From assembly GCF_025685645.1 (NCBI RefSeq), contig NZ_JAGSYF010000002.1:1240907-1304906 (forward strand): DNA of 64,000 bases. Reading direction: 5' to 3'. The DNA is from Edaphobacter bradus (GTDB lineage Bacteria > Acidobacteriota > Terriglobia > Terriglobales > Acidobacteriaceae). Shown here one piece after another: positions 55,519 through 64,000 of this stretch. The stretch's first letter is position 1; every line of letters begins with the position of its first letter. The notes below the pieces were generated by a model, which saw nothing but the letters and a program-made list of their open reading frames with translations, was not told the origin of the DNA and did no database searches. The position numbers and the translations under genes are program-made.

Positions 55519-56214
55519 TTACTTCCGCGTGTACTCCTCAAACAACTCCGGGAACTGCTGCTTCAGTCCAGCGATCTTCGGAATATCGCAAACCTGGATG
55601 TACGGGTTGTCCGGATTCTTCTCGGCATAATCCTGGTGATAGTCCTCGCCATCGTAGAACGCCTGAAGCGGTACAAGCTGCGTCACAATCTTCTTCGGAA
55701 ACACATGCGCCGCGTCGAGCTGCGCGATGTAAGCCGCCGCAACCTTCTGCTGCTCTGGCGTCGTGTAGAAGATCGCCGAGCGATACGACGTCCCGACGTC
55801 CGGCCCCTGCCGATTCAACTGCGTCGGATCATGCACGACCGAGAAGAAGATCCTAAGCAGCGTGCCGTAACTCACCTTCGACGGATCGAACACGATCTTC
55901 ACGGACTCGGCATGCTCCGTCTGCTCCGACGACACATCGCGATAGTTCGCCGTTGCCTTCGTCCCGCCCGAGTATCCCGCCGTCGTCGCAGTCACGCCCT
56001 TCACGCGCTGAAAGACGCTCTGCACACCCCAGAAGCATCCGCCGGCGAAGACCGCCGTCTCGCTATGCCCCTTAGCCGGCTCATTCACTACAGGAGCCGG
56101 AATCGGCTCCTTCCTCTCTGCTGCAATCGCCATCGTTCGTCCTCCTCTTGTCAGCAGGCCCGCGAGCACAACTCCCAAAGCCGCAAACAGCAGCCAAACC
56201 GCAAATTTCTTCAT
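55519..56214 (-). CDS. msrA: Peptide-methionine (S)-S-oxide reductase, exported
   Basis: A 231-residue protein with an N-terminal membrane/signal segment (MKKFAVWLLFAALGVVLAGLL). The catalytic motif is FAGGCFWGVQ with the nucleophilic cysteine, followed by TTAGYSGGTKATANYRDVSS, AESVKIVFDPSKVSYGTLL, and a C-terminal Cys (IQVCDIPK) that may resolve the sulfenic acid. It reduces methionine-S-sulfoxide in periplasmic proteins. GGAGGAGA precedes the ATG at 56214. A terminator lies beyond its stop. Confidence 0.93.
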   Translation of the reverse strand: MKKFAVWLLFAALGVVLAGLLTRGGRTMAIAAERKEPIPAPVVNEPAKGHSETAVFAGGCFWGVQSVFQRVKGVTATTAGYSGGTKATANYRDVSSEQTEHAESVKIVFDPSKVSYGTLLRIFFSVVHDPTQLNRQGPDVGTSYRSAIFYTTPEQQKVAAAYIAQLDAAHVFPKKIVTQLVPLQAFYDGEDYHQDYAEKNPDNPYIQVCDIPKIAGLKQQFPELFEEYTRK

Positions 56215-56306
56215 CGCGTCTCCTCCGGACCTTAACAATCATTCTTTAGATGTCGGTATGTCCCCGAAGGTCACAAATGAGGCCGTTGATAGAGTTAAGC
56301 CCGCGT

Positions 56307-58427
56307 TCACGCAACGACTTGCTGCTGCTGCCGCCCCTGAATCTCGATGTACACCAGCAGCAAACTAACCGCCGCCGGAGTCACACCCGAGATGCGGCTC
56401 GCCTGCCCGATCGTCTGCGGACGCACGCGCGTCAGCTTCTCGTGCATCTCACGCGAGAGCCCGCTCACCGCGCCGTAGTCGAACCACTCCGGAATCACCT
56501 GCTGCTCCGCGCGCTTCAACCTCTCCATCGAGCGCCGCTGCTGGTCGAGATACCCCGCGAACTTGATCTCCGTCTCGACCGTCTTCATCTCGTTCCGCAC
56601 CCAAGCCGGCAGCCGCTCGCCGCCCGTCGCATCCATCGCGGCAATCCAACCTGCCAGCTCGCCTGCCTGCACCATCACTCCGCGCAGCGCCGGAGCCAGC
56701 TCCTCAATCGTCACCTCCGGCCGCTTCAGCAGTTGCGCAAAGGTCTGGCCCCCCTCAAACTTTGAGCCGCTCGTGCCCTCGATCTTCGCGCGCACGGCAG
56801 CCGGAAGCTCCTCCACCTTCACCTTCGTCGCCTGCAGCAGTGCGCCGAACACCTGCGCCCGAGCCTGCTTCGCCTCATACTCCGCCCACGCCTCATCGTC
56901 GATCAGCCCCAGCCGACGCCCATGCGGAGTCAATCTGCGATCGGCGTTATCAATGCGCAGATGCAGCCGGAACTCCGCTCGCGAAGTAAACATCCGGTAG
57001 GGCTCATTCGTGCCCTTGCTGATGAGGTCATCGATCAGAATCCCGGTGTAAGCCTCCGTGCGATCAAGCGTGAACGCCGCGACAGGCTCTCCGCTCAGGG
57101 CTGCCTTCGCCGCCAGAGCCGCATTGATCCCCGCCATCAACCCCTGGCACGCGGCCTCTTCATATCCACTCGTGCCATTGATCTGCCCGGCGAGATACAG
57201 CCCCTCGTAGCTCTTCACCTTCAGCGCGCGATCAAGCTCCGTCGGATCGATCGCGTCGTACTCAATCGCATATCCGGGCCGCAGCATCTCCGCGTTCTCA
57301 AGCCCTGGAATGGAGTGCACCATCGCCGCCTGCACCTCCATCGGCAAGCTCGTGCTCATGCCGTTGATGTAGACCTCATGCGTGTTCAGTCCCTCGGGCT
57401 CCAGGAAGAACTGGTGCTTCGTCTTGTCCGGGAAGCGAACGATCTTGTCCTCGATCGACGGACAATAGCGCGGCCCAATCGCCGCAATCTGCCCCGTATA
57501 CATCGGCGACCGGTGCACATTCTCCCGAATCAACCGCAGCGTCTCGTCCGTCGTATACGCGATGTGGCAGCTCACCTGCCGCAGCTGCGGCGTCCACCGA
57601 GCCGTCTCGCTGCCGTGATGACTCGCCGCCGTGCTGGCCAGTCGACCCGCTGACCTGAAGCTAAACGGCGTAGGATCATCGTCCCCCGGCTGCTCTTCAA
57701 ACCGCGACCAGTCAATCGTCCGCCCATCCAGCCGCGGCGGCGTGCCTGTCTTCAGCCGGCACTGGCGCAACCCCAGCTTCTTCAGGTTCTCGCCGAGCAA
57801 CACGCTTGCCGGCTCACCGCTGCGCCCAGACGTGTACTGCTGCTCGCCGCAATGAATCAGCCCATTCAAAAACGTCCCGGTCGTGACAACCGTAGCCGCA
57901 GCACGAACCTCACGTCCATCCCGCAGCCTCAACCCACGCACAACTCTGGGGTGAGCAACCACATGATCGTCATTCTGAGCGGAGCGAAGAACCCCCGCAT
58001 TTTGCTCGGAGCGTCCAGAATGTCCAGCCGCCTCCTCAACAATCAGGTCCACTACCTCAGCCTGCTTGATAAAGAGATTCTTCTGGCCCTCCAGCACCTC
58101 GCGCATCTTCACGCGATACAGCGCCTTATCGCACTGCGCCCGCGGAGACCACACCGCCGGCCCGCGGCTCGTATTCAGCAGTCGGAACTGAATCCCGCAC
58201 GCATCGGCGACCTCGCCCATCACACCACCCAGCGCGTCGACTTCACGCACAAGATGCCCCTTGGCGATCCCGCCAATCGCCGGATTGCAGCTCATCTGCG
58301 CGATCAGATCAAGGTTCAGGGTAAACAGCGCCGTCCGCAGCCCCATGCGTGCCGCCGCCATCGCCGCCTCACAGCCGGCATGCCCCGCGCCGACAACGAC
58401 AACATCGTACTGTTCTGTAAAAGCCAT
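56307..58427 (-). CDS. mnmG: tRNA uridine-34 carboxymethylaminomethyl modification enzyme MnmG, with repeat-derived insert
   Basis: A 706-residue FAD enzyme that, with MnmE, modifies the wobble uridine of several tRNAs. Family blocks: [76 protein letters not shown], and a C-terminal [16 protein letters not shown]. It is about 80 residues longer than the usual protein. One cause is an in-frame insert at about residues 132-162 ([20 protein letters not shown]) encoded by a palindromic repeat at 57971-58022. A second extra segment is near residue 275 ([14 protein letters not shown]). The ATG at 58427 fits the conserved N-terminus. Confidence 0.95.
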   Translation of the reverse strand: MAFTEQYDVVVVGAGHAGCEAAMAAARMGLRTALFTLNLDLIAQMSCNPAIGGIAKGHLVREVDALGGVMGEVADACGIQFRLLNTSRGPAVWSPRAQCDKALYRVKMREVLEGQKNLFIKQAEVVDLIVEEAAGHSGRSEQNAGVLRSAQNDDHVVAHPRVVRGLRLRDGREVRAAATVVTTGTFLNGLIHCGEQQYTSGRSGEPASVLLGENLKKLGLRQCRLKTGTPPRLDGRTIDWSRFEEQPGDDDPTPFSFRSAGRLASTAASHHGSETARWTPQLRQVSCHIAYTTDETLRLIRENVHRSPMYTGQIAAIGPRYCPSIEDKIVRFPDKTKHQFFLEPEGLNTHEVYINGMSTSLPMEVQAAMVHSIPGLENAEMLRPGYAIEYDAIDPTELDRALKVKSYEGLYLAGQINGTSGYEEAACQGLMAGINAALAAKAALSGEPVAAFTLDRTEAYTGILIDDLISKGTNEPYRMFTSRAEFRLHLRIDNADRRLTPHGRRLGLIDDEAWAEYEAKQARAQVFGALLQATKVKVEELPAAVRAKIEGTSGSKFEGGQTFAQLLKRPEVTIEELAPALRGVMVQAGELAGWIAAMDATGGERLPAWVRNEMKTVETEIKFAGYLDQQRRSMERLKRAEQQVIPEWFDYGAVSGLSREMHEKLTRVRPQTIGQASRISGVTPAAVSLLLVYIEIQGRQQQQVVA
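57971..58022. repeat. 52-bp palindromic repeat inside mnmG
   Basis: CATTCTG (57971-57977) and CAGAATG (58016-58022) are inverted ends. The left arm CATTCTGAGCGGAGCGAAGA strongly resembles a dispersed bacterial intergenic repeat whose typical form is CATTCTGAGCGAAGCGAAGA. It is translated in frame (residues 136-153). Confidence 0.6.
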
Positions 58428-58576
58428 CACTTCTATTTTAGGCTGTCCGTTCAAAACAGTTCCTAAAACGAGATCTCCCGACCGCATCGTAAGTCCAGGA
58501 ATCGACTTGTCTTGAAGATGTAAATTTTCTTGCCTTCATCTCAAAATTCGTGCCACGCAGCATAAGCTCAAACCAT

Positions 58577-60769
58577 ATGGCGAGCGAAATCACGCGCGAC
58601 AGGCCCGTATCTCAAGGGCTTTTTCAGCACGAGCTCTCATTTCAGCCAGGATTTGAAACTGCACTGTGCGCGGCGCTCGCCATTTTCCTCTTCTGGAAGG
58701 GCATCCTCCCCGCATGGCAGGCGCTCAACACCGACTTCCCCAACTACTATCTCGTCGCCCGCCTGCTTCGCGAGGGTTACAGCCTCGACCGCATCTACGA
58801 CTGGGTATGGCTCCAGCGAATCAAAGACCACTGGGGTCTGGACCAGAGCCTCGTCGGCTTCGCCGGCCTCACGCCCTTCTCCGCGCTTCCCATCGTCCCG
58901 CTGTCGATCTTCTCCGCCCTCAACGCGAAGCGCATCTGGATTGTCGCCAACCTGATCTTTCTTGCAACAAGCGCAGAGCTGCTGCACCGATCGACGTCGC
59001 TAGGCCGCCGACGCATCTGGCTGCTCTGCCTGCTGGCCGTCCTTCCGCTGCGCGTCAGCTTTCTCTACGGGCAGATGCATCTGCTCGTACTATTCCTGCT
59101 GGTGTTGGCCTACTACTTTCACCACCGCGACCAGGAGCTCGCCTGCGGCGCATGTGTTGCATTTGCCGGTGCGCTCAAGGTGTACCCTCTGCTCTTCCTC
59201 CTCTATTTCCTCTGGAAGCGGCAGTGGCGCGCGGCACTCTCCACACTCGGCACGGCCGTCATCATCGTCGCCGTCGGAAGTCTGTGGATGGGCGGGGGTC
59301 TGCTCTATACCTACGCCACTCAGATCCTTCCGCGAAGCATGCAGGGAGAGGTGCTCGATCCCTACAATCTTCACGCCGCATCCGGCGCCGCGCTCTTTCA
59401 CCGACTCTTTCTCTTCGAGCCTGAGCTCAATCCAGCGCCGCCCCTTGATTCGCCTTCCCTCTACGCCATCCTGTATCCGCTCTGGCAGATGACGATCTTC
59501 CTTCCACTGTTCGCTCTGCTTCGGCCTGCGCCTGCCGAGCCTGACCGCGAGCAGCTGGAGTGGTCAGCCTTCCTCATCGCTCTCCTTGTTCTGTCGCCCG
59601 TTCCGTCCAGTTATCACTTTGTCGTGATGATCCTCTCCATCGTCCTGCTCGTCGACTCTCTTCTCAGACGAAACAAAAATCGACTGGCGGCCCTCGCAGT
59701 CACTCTCTACTTCCTCATCTCTGCGGCTGACCTCGTTAAGCCTTCCCCGCATCTCGGCGCCGCCATGGCAACATCGCTTGCCTTCTCCCGTCTCTGGCTC
59801 GGGATCGCATTCTCCGCGCTCTTCATTATCTGCCTGTGGAGATATCCTTCCGGCGGATCAGGCAAGCACTCAACGTCCCGCCTCGCCCTGCTGCTCGTGT
59901 CCGCTGCCGTGGCCTTGATGTTGAGCATCGCCGGCTACCGACATCATTTCTTCCATCGACAGCAGGAGATGGGTCACCGCATTCCGGCGCCTTCGACGCC
60001 CTACCTCGCAACTCAGCCACGCCCTGAACGAGATGGCTATCTCTTCGTCGCTATGCTGCCCGATGGCTACCGCGTGCTCGACAAGCAGGGCCGCCAACTC
60101 ACTCCCCAAGCCAGGGCGCAGAAGTCCCCGGACCAACTCACCTATGCCATCGGCGTAGACCATTCCGTGCTCCTGGAGCTTGCTGATGCCGCCGGTTCAC
60201 GCATCGTCCGCGCCTCTGACGCATCGCTCGTGGCCCAGGACGCGGAGTCACCCGCCCTATCTGCCGACGGTCTTACCCTCGCCTTTGTTCGGGAAACCAA
60301 AGGGCGTGGCAGTCTTTGGATGTCGAGTTTCGACGAGCCACAAGGCCGCGCGAGTGTTGTGCCGCCAAATTCACCGACGCACATCGTCGAGGACGATAAC
60401 TACGACGTCCGGAGCGCATCCTTCCTGCGTTCCGGCGCTCTTCTCTTCCTAGCGAAGCATCGCGGCCGCATGGGACTCTTCACCGTAGTCCCTGGCAACC
60501 AACCCGTCCCCTTCTTCTCGGCGGACGAAGAAATCGCGTCCTTCTCGATCTCGCCGGACGAGCGTCTCGTCGCTCTTACAGAGCTACGGCGCAACCGCTG
60601 GCAGCTTGTCTCATTCGACACAGTCTCGCGCCACGAGAGTGTGCTCACCTCAGGAGACTGCAACGCCTACACCCCCGCCTGGTTGACCTCGACGACGATC
60701 ATCTACGCCACAGACTGCAGTCGCGGCCTCGGACTCACAGCATTGGCTTCCGTCAACACAGCATTTTGA
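58577..60769 (+). CDS. GT87-like (DUF2029) membrane glycosyltransferase fused to a propeller-like domain
   Basis: A 730-residue protein. The N-terminal 430 residues are a multi-span GT-C-type region of the GT87/DUF2029 group: LNTDFPNYYLVARLLREG (DxD-like region of the first loop), LYGQMHLLVLFLLVLAYY, and GALKVYPLLFLLYFLWKR. From about residue 470 a soluble domain follows with TolB-like repeats (PALSADGLTLAFV, FSISPDERLVALT). GT87 enzymes transfer mannose or other sugars from polyprenyl phosphates in the periplasm. The fusion to a propeller is not usual. The ATG at 58577 is preferred over the GTG at 58550; TAAGCT lies eight bases before it. Confidence 0.72.
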   Translation: MASEITRDRPVSQGLFQHELSFQPGFETALCAALAIFLFWKGILPAWQALNTDFPNYYLVARLLREGYSLDRIYDWVWLQRIKDHWGLDQSLVGFAGLTPFSALPIVPLSIFSALNAKRIWIVANLIFLATSAELLHRSTSLGRRRIWLLCLLAVLPLRVSFLYGQMHLLVLFLLVLAYYFHHRDQELACGACVAFAGALKVYPLLFLLYFLWKRQWRAALSTLGTAVIIVAVGSLWMGGGLLYTYATQILPRSMQGEVLDPYNLHAASGAALFHRLFLFEPELNPAPPLDSPSLYAILYPLWQMTIFLPLFALLRPAPAEPDREQLEWSAFLIALLVLSPVPSSYHFVVMILSIVLLVDSLLRRNKNRLAALAVTLYFLISAADLVKPSPHLGAAMATSLAFSRLWLGIAFSALFIICLWRYPSGGSGKHSTSRLALLLVSAAVALMLSIAGYRHHFFHRQQEMGHRIPAPSTPYLATQPRPERDGYLFVAMLPDGYRVLDKQGRQLTPQARAQKSPDQLTYAIGVDHSVLLELADAAGSRIVRASDASLVAQDAESPALSADGLTLAFVRETKGRGSLWMSSFDEPQGRASVVPPNSPTHIVEDDNYDVRSASFLRSGALLFLAKHRGRMGLFTVVPGNQPVPFFSADEEIASFSISPDERLVALTELRRNRWQLVSFDTVSRHESVLTSGDCNAYTPAWLTSTTIIYATDCSRGLGLTALASVNTAF

Positions 60770-60947
60770 GAGACTTGAGCGTAGCTTTGGTACCAAATTA
60801 GACGGCGAATGAGCAATTCGCTGAGCTCATAAACTTAACGAACTTACCCACCTTTGCTCTTAAGCGTTCAACAAAGGAAAGGAGTAGATTTCTTGGAGGT
60901 ACCCCGTTTTCGCGACCAGAGTAATTCGGGCCTAAGGAAGAGGATTT

Positions 60948-62597
60948 ATGAACGACAAGGCAGGGAAGTTGCTGGTGGTGGAGTCTGACGATGCTCTCAG
61001 GGAACACATCGTCATGGTGCTGAGCGATGCGGGATATGAGGTCTCGACCGACTACCGGGAAGGACTGAAGGCAGTTCTCGCCTTCAATCCCGACGCAGTT
61101 GTCATGGGTGCCGATCCTCCCCAGCTCGACTGCTGTGACCTTCTTTCTGAAATCAAGGGTTCCGAGCGCACGCGGAACATACGCGTTGTGATGCTATCTC
61201 CAGGCAAGTCTGCCGAACGGACTCGGGGGTTGGATCTCGGGGCAGACGATGTGCTGTCACTGCCCTTCGACCCACACGAATTGCTGTCCCGTCTGCGCTC
61301 GCAACTGCGGAACAAATTCGTCGAGGACGAGTCTCTAGAGCGGCTGCGCAAAGCCGAAGAGAATCGAAACGCTACCCAGCAGGTGGTGACAGCGGTCAAC
61401 GAAGAACGGCGGACGCTGCGAGTTGGCGGCGTTGTGATTGTTGCCGTTCTTATCGTTGCCGGCCTGGCCGCTTTCTTCTTCTACCGTCGCACCCAGCAGC
61501 AGAATACTCGGGTCTATGCTGCGCTCACCCGATTGCAGACTGGCGTGCTGACGCAGCAACAGTTGATGGAGCGCTCGCGTCGGGCCCTTGAAGACGGGCA
61601 ACGCGGCCCATCCCTGGCGACAGATCCAGAAAAGCTCCAACTTAAGAAGAAGAGCGAAGATCTGAGAGCGCAAATCGCAAGTAGCCAGGCAGAAGACGCT
61701 TCCGCTTTGCAAAATCAATTAACCGTAGTAGAAGGCCGCCTTCAGAAGCTCGAGTCCGAGGGCAAGGTTGCGCAGACGATTATCCAGTCCTATGAGCCGA
61801 GTGTCTGCCTCATTCACGTTGTGCTTGGCTTCCGCGACCACACTAGCGGATTGAGATTGCACTACGCTGGGTTAACGAGCAGTGGCGAGCCAACGACCGA
61901 TGAACACAACAACCCACTCCTGAGCCTCAACGGAGATGGTCCGGAAGTACGCCTGGATGTTTTTGGTACTGGGTTTCTCGCCTCTGCCGGCGGACAAATC
62001 CTCACCAATCATCATGTGGCCGAGCCCTGGTGGCAGAACGACGATTTGAAGGAACTGCTAAGTCAAGGGCTTGAGCCAGCGATTGTTGAGATGACAGCAT
62101 ATTTCCCCGGCGTTCCACACGGCATTGCCATCAACACGGAGAGGATTTCCTCTACCGCGGACGTTGCTGTCGTAAGGGGAAATGTCTCAGGACTGCGAAT
62201 CAAACAGATAACTCTTGCCGAGGGCCGCGGCTCGGCCGTCAGTGGAGGGCCCGTCGTGCTGCTTGGATATCCGACTGCTCTTGATGCAATTCTGGCTCGG
62301 GCAGGCGCTGAGACGCTCCAGTCCATTGCGACTGCATCCAAAGGTGATCCGAAGCAGGTGATGGAAGAGCTCGCCCGCCGCAACCTGATCAGGCCTACCA
62401 CCACCCAGGGGCATATCGGCGACGTGCTGCCTGACAAGATTGTCTATGATGCCCAAACCACCTCGGGCGGCTCTGGCGGTCCTCTTTTTAGTAATGAGGG
62501 CAAAGTTATAGGAATTAACTTCGCCATGGTGCGTGAGTTCGGCGGATCGAATTTCGCTATTCCTGTGGGCTACGGGAAGTCTCTTCTGAACCCATAG
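60948..62597 (+). CDS. Pseudo-receiver / transmembrane / trypsin-like serine protease fusion
   Basis: A 549-residue protein. Residues 7-120 form a response-regulator receiver fold (LLVVESDDALREH, VVMLSPGK, GADDVLSLPFDPHELLSRL). The phosphoacceptor aspartate is replaced by Gly54, the conserved lysine by Leu105, and the second acidic residue by Ser13. A membrane span lies at about 160-179 (GGVVIVAVLIVAGLAAFFFY), followed by a coiled coil (about 200-275). Residues 335-545 form an S1/HtrA-type protease with His356 (ILTNHHVAEP), Asp405 (STADVAVV) and Ser509 (TTSGGSGGPLF). No PDZ domain is seen. The protease would be periplasmic and the receiver cytoplasmic. AGGAAGAGG precedes the ATG. Confidence 0.85.
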   Translation: MNDKAGKLLVVESDDALREHIVMVLSDAGYEVSTDYREGLKAVLAFNPDAVVMGADPPQLDCCDLLSEIKGSERTRNIRVVMLSPGKSAERTRGLDLGADDVLSLPFDPHELLSRLRSQLRNKFVEDESLERLRKAEENRNATQQVVTAVNEERRTLRVGGVVIVAVLIVAGLAAFFFYRRTQQQNTRVYAALTRLQTGVLTQQQLMERSRRALEDGQRGPSLATDPEKLQLKKKSEDLRAQIASSQAEDASALQNQLTVVEGRLQKLESEGKVAQTIIQSYEPSVCLIHVVLGFRDHTSGLRLHYAGLTSSGEPTTDEHNNPLLSLNGDGPEVRLDVFGTGFLASAGGQILTNHHVAEPWWQNDDLKELLSQGLEPAIVEMTAYFPGVPHGIAINTERISSTADVAVVRGNVSGLRIKQITLAEGRGSAVSGGPVVLLGYPTALDAILARAGAETLQSIATASKGDPKQVMEELARRNLIRPTTTQGHIGDVLPDKIVYDAQTTSGGSGGPLFSNEGKVIGINFAMVREFGGSNFAIPVGYGKSLLNP

Positions 62598-62637
62598 GTG
62601 CCGCCGCTGCAGAAAACCGTGAATGCGACAGTGGCCC

Positions 62638-62666
62638 GATGAAGTTGCGGCTTTCGCAACTTCATC
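62638..62666 (+). terminator. 12-bp perfect hairpin after the protease gene
   Basis: GATGAAGTTGCG (62638-62649) pairs perfectly with CGCAACTTCATC (62655-62666) around five bases. No T-run follows, so it may be a transcript-end stabiliser rather than a classical terminator. Confidence 0.5.
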
Positions 62667-62689
62667 ATTAAACCCACTGGAACTCTCTT

Positions 62690-62695
62690 TACAAT
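62690..62695 (+). promoter_or_regulatory. -10 element (TACAAT) of a likely leaderless transcript
   Basis: TACAAT ends six bases before the ATG at 62702, with no Shine-Dalgarno sequence between. The arrangement is the same as at 20159-20164. Confidence 0.4.
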
Positions 62696-62701
62696 CACCG
62701 C

Positions 62702-63607
62702 ATGCCCACTCGCAAACTCATCGCCATTGCCGCACTTCTCTGCGCCTCACTCGCTGCCGCAGCCCAGGCCCCCGCAGCCATCACCACCGATCCCGCCCCC
62801 GACAAGGCCAACCCCGCCGCGATGCAATCCTTCCAGCTCCCCAGCCACGGAGCGCTCCTCAACGCCATCGTCTACGTCGCCTCCGGTCCCGGCCCGCACC
62901 CCATCGTCATCCTTCTTCACGGCTTCCCCGGAAATGAGAAGAACCTCGACCTCGCCCAGGCGATCCGCCGCGCCGGATGGGACGTCCTCTACTTCAACTA
63001 CCGCGGAGCCTGGGGTTCGCCCGGATCTTTCTCCTTCACCCACGCCATCGAGGACACGCAATCCGCCATCGCTTACCTCCGCGATCCAGCCAACGCAGCC
63101 AAACTCCGCTCCGATCCGAAATACATCGTCCTCATCGGACACAGCATGGGAGGCATGGTCGCCGCCAACGTCGCCGCCGTCGACCCCGCCATCCGTGGCC
63201 TCGGCCTCATCTCTGCCGCCAACATGGCCGGCTTTGCCCTCCCCGTCGTCAAGGCCAACCAGCAGGAGGCCGCTCTCCCACGCATCGAGCAGGGCCTCGC
63301 CGCCGAGGGCATCGCTCCACTCGCCGGATGCACCCCCGAGTCCCTCGCCCGCGATCTCTTCGCCAACGCCGCCAAGTGGAACCTCCCCGACCTCGCGCCG
63401 AAGCTCTCCGCGCGCCCCGTCCTCGTCGTCACCTCAGATGACGGCCTCGCCGATGCCAGCGACGCCCTGGTCGCCAACCTCCGCAAGATCGGTGACCCCG
63501 AGGTCAATGAGGTCCACTACGCCACGGACCACTCCTACTCCGACCACCGCATCGCCCTCCAGCAGACCGTCCTCGAAGGTCTCGACTACCTCCAATCTCA
63601 TCGCTGA
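62702..63607 (+). CDS. Secreted alpha/beta-hydrolase
   Basis: A 301-residue protein with a signal peptide (IAALLCASLAAAAQA). The fold shows PIVILLHGFPGNEKN (oxyanion HG), YFNYRGAWGSPGSFSF, the nucleophile elbow LIGHSMGGMVAAN with the catalytic serine, an aspartate in VVTSDDGLAD, and a histidine in YATDHSYSDHR. It is a serine hydrolase of the esterase/peptidase type; the substrate is unknown. The transcript is probably leaderless. It follows the protease fusion in the same direction after about 100 bases and a hairpin. Confidence 0.83.
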   Translation: MPTRKLIAIAALLCASLAAAAQAPAAITTDPAPDKANPAAMQSFQLPSHGALLNAIVYVASGPGPHPIVILLHGFPGNEKNLDLAQAIRRAGWDVLYFNYRGAWGSPGSFSFTHAIEDTQSAIAYLRDPANAAKLRSDPKYIVLIGHSMGGMVAANVAAVDPAIRGLGLISAANMAGFALPVVKANQQEAALPRIEQGLAAEGIAPLAGCTPESLARDLFANAAKWNLPDLAPKLSARPVLVVTSDDGLADASDALVANLRKIGDPEVNEVHYATDHSYSDHRIALQQTVLEGLDYLQSHR

Positions 63608-63691
63608 GCGGCGCGCCCACAAGCAACCGCTCCCTCGCTCGCATCATCCTCAACAAGTAGCTGTGCGAAACTGGCCGCAGCCCACTCTACT

Positions 63692-64000
63692 ATGCTCGCT
63701 CACATCAACTTCCGGCACCCCTGGTTCCTTGCCATCTTTGTCCTTTGCGCTGGCATTGTTGTCTCCAATCTGGGGCACTACATCCTGTTCCGCGTACTCC
63801 GCAAGCAAGAGGAGCAGCAGACGACCCGCTGGGGAATTCGGGAGCACCTTAGCCGCCCTGCGCGCTCCATCTTCTCCTTCACTTGTCTCGCCATTGTTCT
63901 TCCCCTCGTTCCCGGCGTGCCCGACTACCTTTACGCCATCCTCCGCCAAGGGATCGCCATGGCCATCGTCGTCGCGCTCGGCTGGTTCGCCGTCGGCAGC
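63692..64000 (+). CDS. Membrane protein, N-terminal part (possibly MscS-type channel)
   Basis: 103 codons run off the right edge. The visible part has three hydrophobic segments: WFLAIFVLCAGIVVSNL, IFSFTCLAIVLPLVPGVP and AMAIVVALGWFAVGS. Between them lies a basic/acidic loop (RKQEEQQTTRWGIREHLSRPARS). The layout (short N-terminus, span, charged loop, then spans) resembles the start of acidobacterial mechanosensitive-channel proteins, but the diagnostic MscS core is outside the window. Treat the family as tentative. Confidence 0.55.
   Translation, partial: MLAHINFRHPWFLAIFVLCAGIVVSNLGHYILFRVLRKQEEQQTTRWGIREHLSRPARSIFSFTCLAIVLPLVPGVPDYLYAILRQGIAMAIVVALGWFAVGS

Noticed and set aside
53946..55856. 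636-codon open frame on the plus strand opposite dnaB
   Set aside because: Antisense shadow of dnaB and msrA; low-complexity Arg/Leu-rich translation, no domain.

Overview
The window looks like chromosomal DNA of an acidobacterium, most likely class Terriglobia (Edaphobacter, Granulicella or Terriglobus type). It is GC-rich and densely coded on both strands. It carries a TIGR03435 domain (a family known mainly from soil Acidobacteria), many secreted carbohydrate-active and lipoprotein genes, a CadC-like regulator with a beta-propeller sensor, a Tat-exported sulfatase, CAP-domain and retropepsin-like secreted proteins, and a response regulator/protease fusion. The genus is an inference. I see no tRNA, rRNA, CRISPR array, phage or intact insertion sequence.

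Layout. 1-3.2 kb: an exbD tail, a TPR lipoprotein, and a biotin carboxylase/biotin carrier pair. 3.3-6.7 kb: an HGSNAT-like membrane acetyltransferase with a GH89 alpha-N-acetylglucosaminidase. 6.8-8.8 kb: a Yip1 protein and an eight-haem cytochrome. 8.9-10.4 kb: fabF-acpP. 10.9-17.4 kb: rmuC, a membrane GT-C-like protein, polyprenyl synthase, SGNH hydrolase, DUF59 protein and methyltransferase. 17.6-23 kb: Asp-box and NHL-type secreted propellers, DUF4019, a redoxin. 23.2-26.5 kb: hsp20-clpB. 26.6-33.2 kb: a 56-residue CxxC protein, an acyltransferase and an acyltransferase remnant, FAD oxidoreductase, Gfo/Idh/MocA operon, DUF900 lipoprotein. 33.2-38 kb: CAP protein, GH3 glycosidase, alanine racemase. 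38.1-41 kb: a segment bounded by outward-facing repeat ends and holding two orphan genes and pal. 41-46.3 kb: retropepsin, CadC-like regulator, sulfatase. 46.3-53.9 kb: arsR-sulP, thioredoxin-TIGR03435 fusion, SGNH lipoprotein, WYL regulator with VOC protein, ICMT-like methyltransferase. 53.9-58.4 kb: dnaB, msrA, mnmG. 58.5-64 kb: a GT87-propeller fusion, a pseudo-receiver/protease fusion, an alpha/beta hydrolase, and the start of a membrane protein resembling a mechanosensitive channel.

Genes that appear to work together: the acetyltransferase/GH89 pair repeats the two consecutive steps of animal lysosomal heparan sulfate breakdown; fabF-acpP is a fatty acid synthesis operon; hsp20-clpB is a disaggregation pair; arsR-sulP is a regulator-transporter operon joined by an ATGA overlap. 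The most unusual items are the transmembrane pseudo-receiver/serine protease, the palindromic repeat inserted in frame in mnmG, the two dispersed repeat families that share a TCAAACTGACC core, and several near-perfect palindromes in promoter regions.
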